Assembly (NCBI GenBank): GCA_035442025.1
Contig: DAORPQ010000058.1
Coordinates: 1-21,606 of the forward strand
Source: Competibacter_A sp003527885
GTDB taxonomy: Bacteria; Pseudomonadota; Gammaproteobacteria; Competibacterales; Competibacteraceae
Direction of reading: 5' to 3'
DNA length: 21,606 nt
Shown: positions 20,421-21,606 of the stretch, piece after piece
How positions within the stretch are numbered: position 1 is the first letter of the stretch
Layout of the letters: every line of letters begins with the position of its first letter
Notes under the pieces: generated by a model
Databases searched by the model: none
What the model saw: the letters and a program-made list of their open reading frames with translations, nothing else
Told to the model about the DNA's origin: nothing
Program-made: the position numbers and the translations under genes

Positions 20421-21606
20421 ATGACTCGCCGATCCAGATTGCTCATCGAAGCTTCGATTTTTGGTTCCGCGCTCATGTTCGCCACGCCGGCGCTGGCGGC
20501 GGGCGGCGCGCCCGGAGCAGAACAGTCTCGGAACAACGCTACGTGGGCCTATGCGGGAAAGACGGGAATCGGCACATCCTACGAGCGCTATTCCAACGGG
20601 CAATACAGCGATGGCGGGCCGACCGGACCTATTTCGAAAGTTTGGTTCTCCATCGCCGAAGGCATCGTTACCGAAACCGCTTACGGGCGAATCGATGAAG
20701 CGCAGATTAAGGACCTGCAATTTCTCGTCACGGGAAACGGTTTTTTTGATGAGGAGAAAAAGGCGACCGATCACAAAATTGAGTATTTGTATACCGACTC
20801 CAGCGGCCGGCCGAAATCGCTGGCTTACAAGATCACGAATACGGCCAAAAACGGCCACTACGCCATCGAAAAAAGCGTTTTCACCGACCCGGACCGGCAA
20901 ACCTTGTTCGCGCGCGTGAAGTTCACCGCCAAGGAAAACAACGTCACGCCTTACATTCTGATCAACCCCCACATCGGCAATTCCGGGCGCTACGATGTGG
21001 CCTATGTCGGCCGGGACGCCCACGGCCAGGGTTATCTCAACGCCCGCCAGCATCAAGACAAGTTTCTCGGCCTGCGCGCCACAGCCCGTTTCGTGAAGAT
21101 GTCGGCGGGCTTCGAGGGAGCGTCCGACGGCTGGACCGATCTCAACGACAACGGCGTCATGGACTGGGATTACGACTGGGCCGACGGCGGCGGCGGCAAC
21201 GTGGTCATGATGGCGCAACTGGAAACCCTTAACGCCAATGAATCCAGAACCTTCGATATCGCTGTCGGCTACGGGGCCACGCACGATGCGGCGATGGGCG
21301 AAGCCGACGGCTCGCTTCAGGAAGGCTACGAGGCGCTGCTGAAGAAATACAACGGCGAGGGAGAAACCATCGGTTGGGAGGACTATCTGGACGGTCTGCC
21401 CAACTTGTCGGCCATGACCGCCGCGACGGCCGACGGCGGCAAGCTGCTTTACGCCAGCGCGATGGCGCTCAAGGCGATGGAGGACAAACAGCATCCCGGA
21501 GCGCTGATCGCGTCCTTGTCGATTCCCTGGGGTGAAAGCAAGTCGGCCAACGAATTCGAGACGGGCTACCGGGCGGTTTGGCCGCGCGATTTCTATCAAT
21601 GCGCGA
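20421..21606 (+). CDS. secreted GH15 glucoamylase/glucodextranase, N-terminal part
   Basis: The frame is open from the ATG at 20421 to the window end (395 codons) and continues beyond. A signal peptide covers residues 1-26 ('TPALA-AGG'). Residues about 30-300 match the beta-sandwich N-domain of glucodextranase-type GH15 enzymes ('NNATWAYAGKTGIGTSYE', 'GPISKVWFSIAEGIVTETAYG', 'FTDPDRQTLFARV', 'YILINPHIGNSG', 'YLNARQ'). The start of the (alpha/alpha)6 catalytic barrel follows, with 'GALIASLSIPWGES' and 'GYRAVWPRDFYQCA', where the substrate-binding W-P-R-D motif is intact. The catalytic glutamates lie off the window. Such enzymes release glucose from alpha-1,4 or alpha-1,6 glucans. A strong ribosome binding site GGAGGA is at 20411-20416. 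It follows the two-component pair by 57 bp on the same strand and may share their transcript. Confidence 0.92.
   Translation, partial: MTRRSRLLIEASIFGSALMFATPALAAGGAPGAEQSRNNATWAYAGKTGIGTSYERYSNGQYSDGGPTGPISKVWFSIAEGIVTETAYGRIDEAQIKDLQFLVTGNGFFDEEKKATDHKIEYLYTDSSGRPKSLAYKITNTAKNGHYAIEKSVFTDPDRQTLFARVKFTAKENNVTPYILINPHIGNSGRYDVAYVGRDAHGQGYLNARQHQDKFLGLRATARFVKMSAGFEGASDGWTDLNDNGVMDWDYDWADGGGGNVVMMAQLETLNANESRTFDIAVGYGATHDAAMGEADGSLQEGYEALLKKYNGEGETIGWEDYLDGLPNLSAMTAATADGGKLLYASAMALKAMEDKQHPGALIASLSIPWGESKSANEFETGYRAVWPRDFYQCA

Noticed and set aside
17970..21599. Very long minus-strand open frame (over 1200 codons) opposite the two-component and GH15 genes.
   Set aside because: Rich in Arg, Gln, His and Gly without recognisable domains. 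The plus strand encodes three well-conserved families, so this is an antisense artefact of high GC.

Overview
The window is GC-rich chromosomal DNA of a Gram-negative bacterium, most likely a gammaproteobacterium. The assignment rests on gene content: an osmoregulated periplasmic glucan protein of the OpgD type with a twin-arginine signal, a DUF1840 protein, an exosortase with a PEP-CTERM-like target, and Tat and Sec signal peptides with AxA-type cleavage sites. An environmental, floc- or biofilm-forming lineage would fit the exosortase and glucoamylase genes. I cannot name the genus from this window alone.

Layout. Positions 1-9782 are housekeeping or envelope genes: the end of a GGDEF protein, a secreted alpha/beta hydrolase, a DUF1840 protein (minus), a divergent ABC1/UbiB-like kinase, OpgD (minus), an AEC-family permease, and a minus-strand pair made of an exosortase-EpsI fusion followed by a VIT-vWA protein with a PEP-CTERM-like tail. 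The last two look like an enzyme and its dedicated substrate. A 327-bp divergent spacer (9783-10109) separates this block from a defence island.

Positions 10110-17906 hold a type I restriction-modification locus in the order hsdM, DUF1016/YhcG-type PD-(D/E)XK protein, hsdS, remnant of a Fic-family gene, hsdR. The first three genes and the Fic remnant are chained by GTGA stop/start overlaps, so they were built as one translationally coupled unit. The Fic gene keeps only its first ~24 codons and its last ~34 codons, in different frames. A perfect 11-bp hairpin and a 15-bp sequence also found upstream of hsdM lie between it and hsdR. HsdM, YhcG, HsdS and HsdR all keep their recognisable catalytic or structural motifs, so restriction and modification are probably functional while the Fic component has been lost.

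Positions 18048-21606 carry an OmpR-type response regulator and its membrane histidine kinase (stop and start codons abutting), followed after 57 bp by the first 395 codons of a secreted GH15 glucoamylase/glucodextranase that runs off the window. The order suggests, but does not prove, that the two-component pair and the glycosidase are functionally linked.

No tRNA, rRNA, CRISPR array or intact insertion sequence was recognised by eye. The observations most worth following are the Fic deletion remnant in the hsd operon, the exosortase-VIT pair with its unusual C-terminal tail, and an intrinsic-terminator-like palindrome inside the linker of the YhcG gene.
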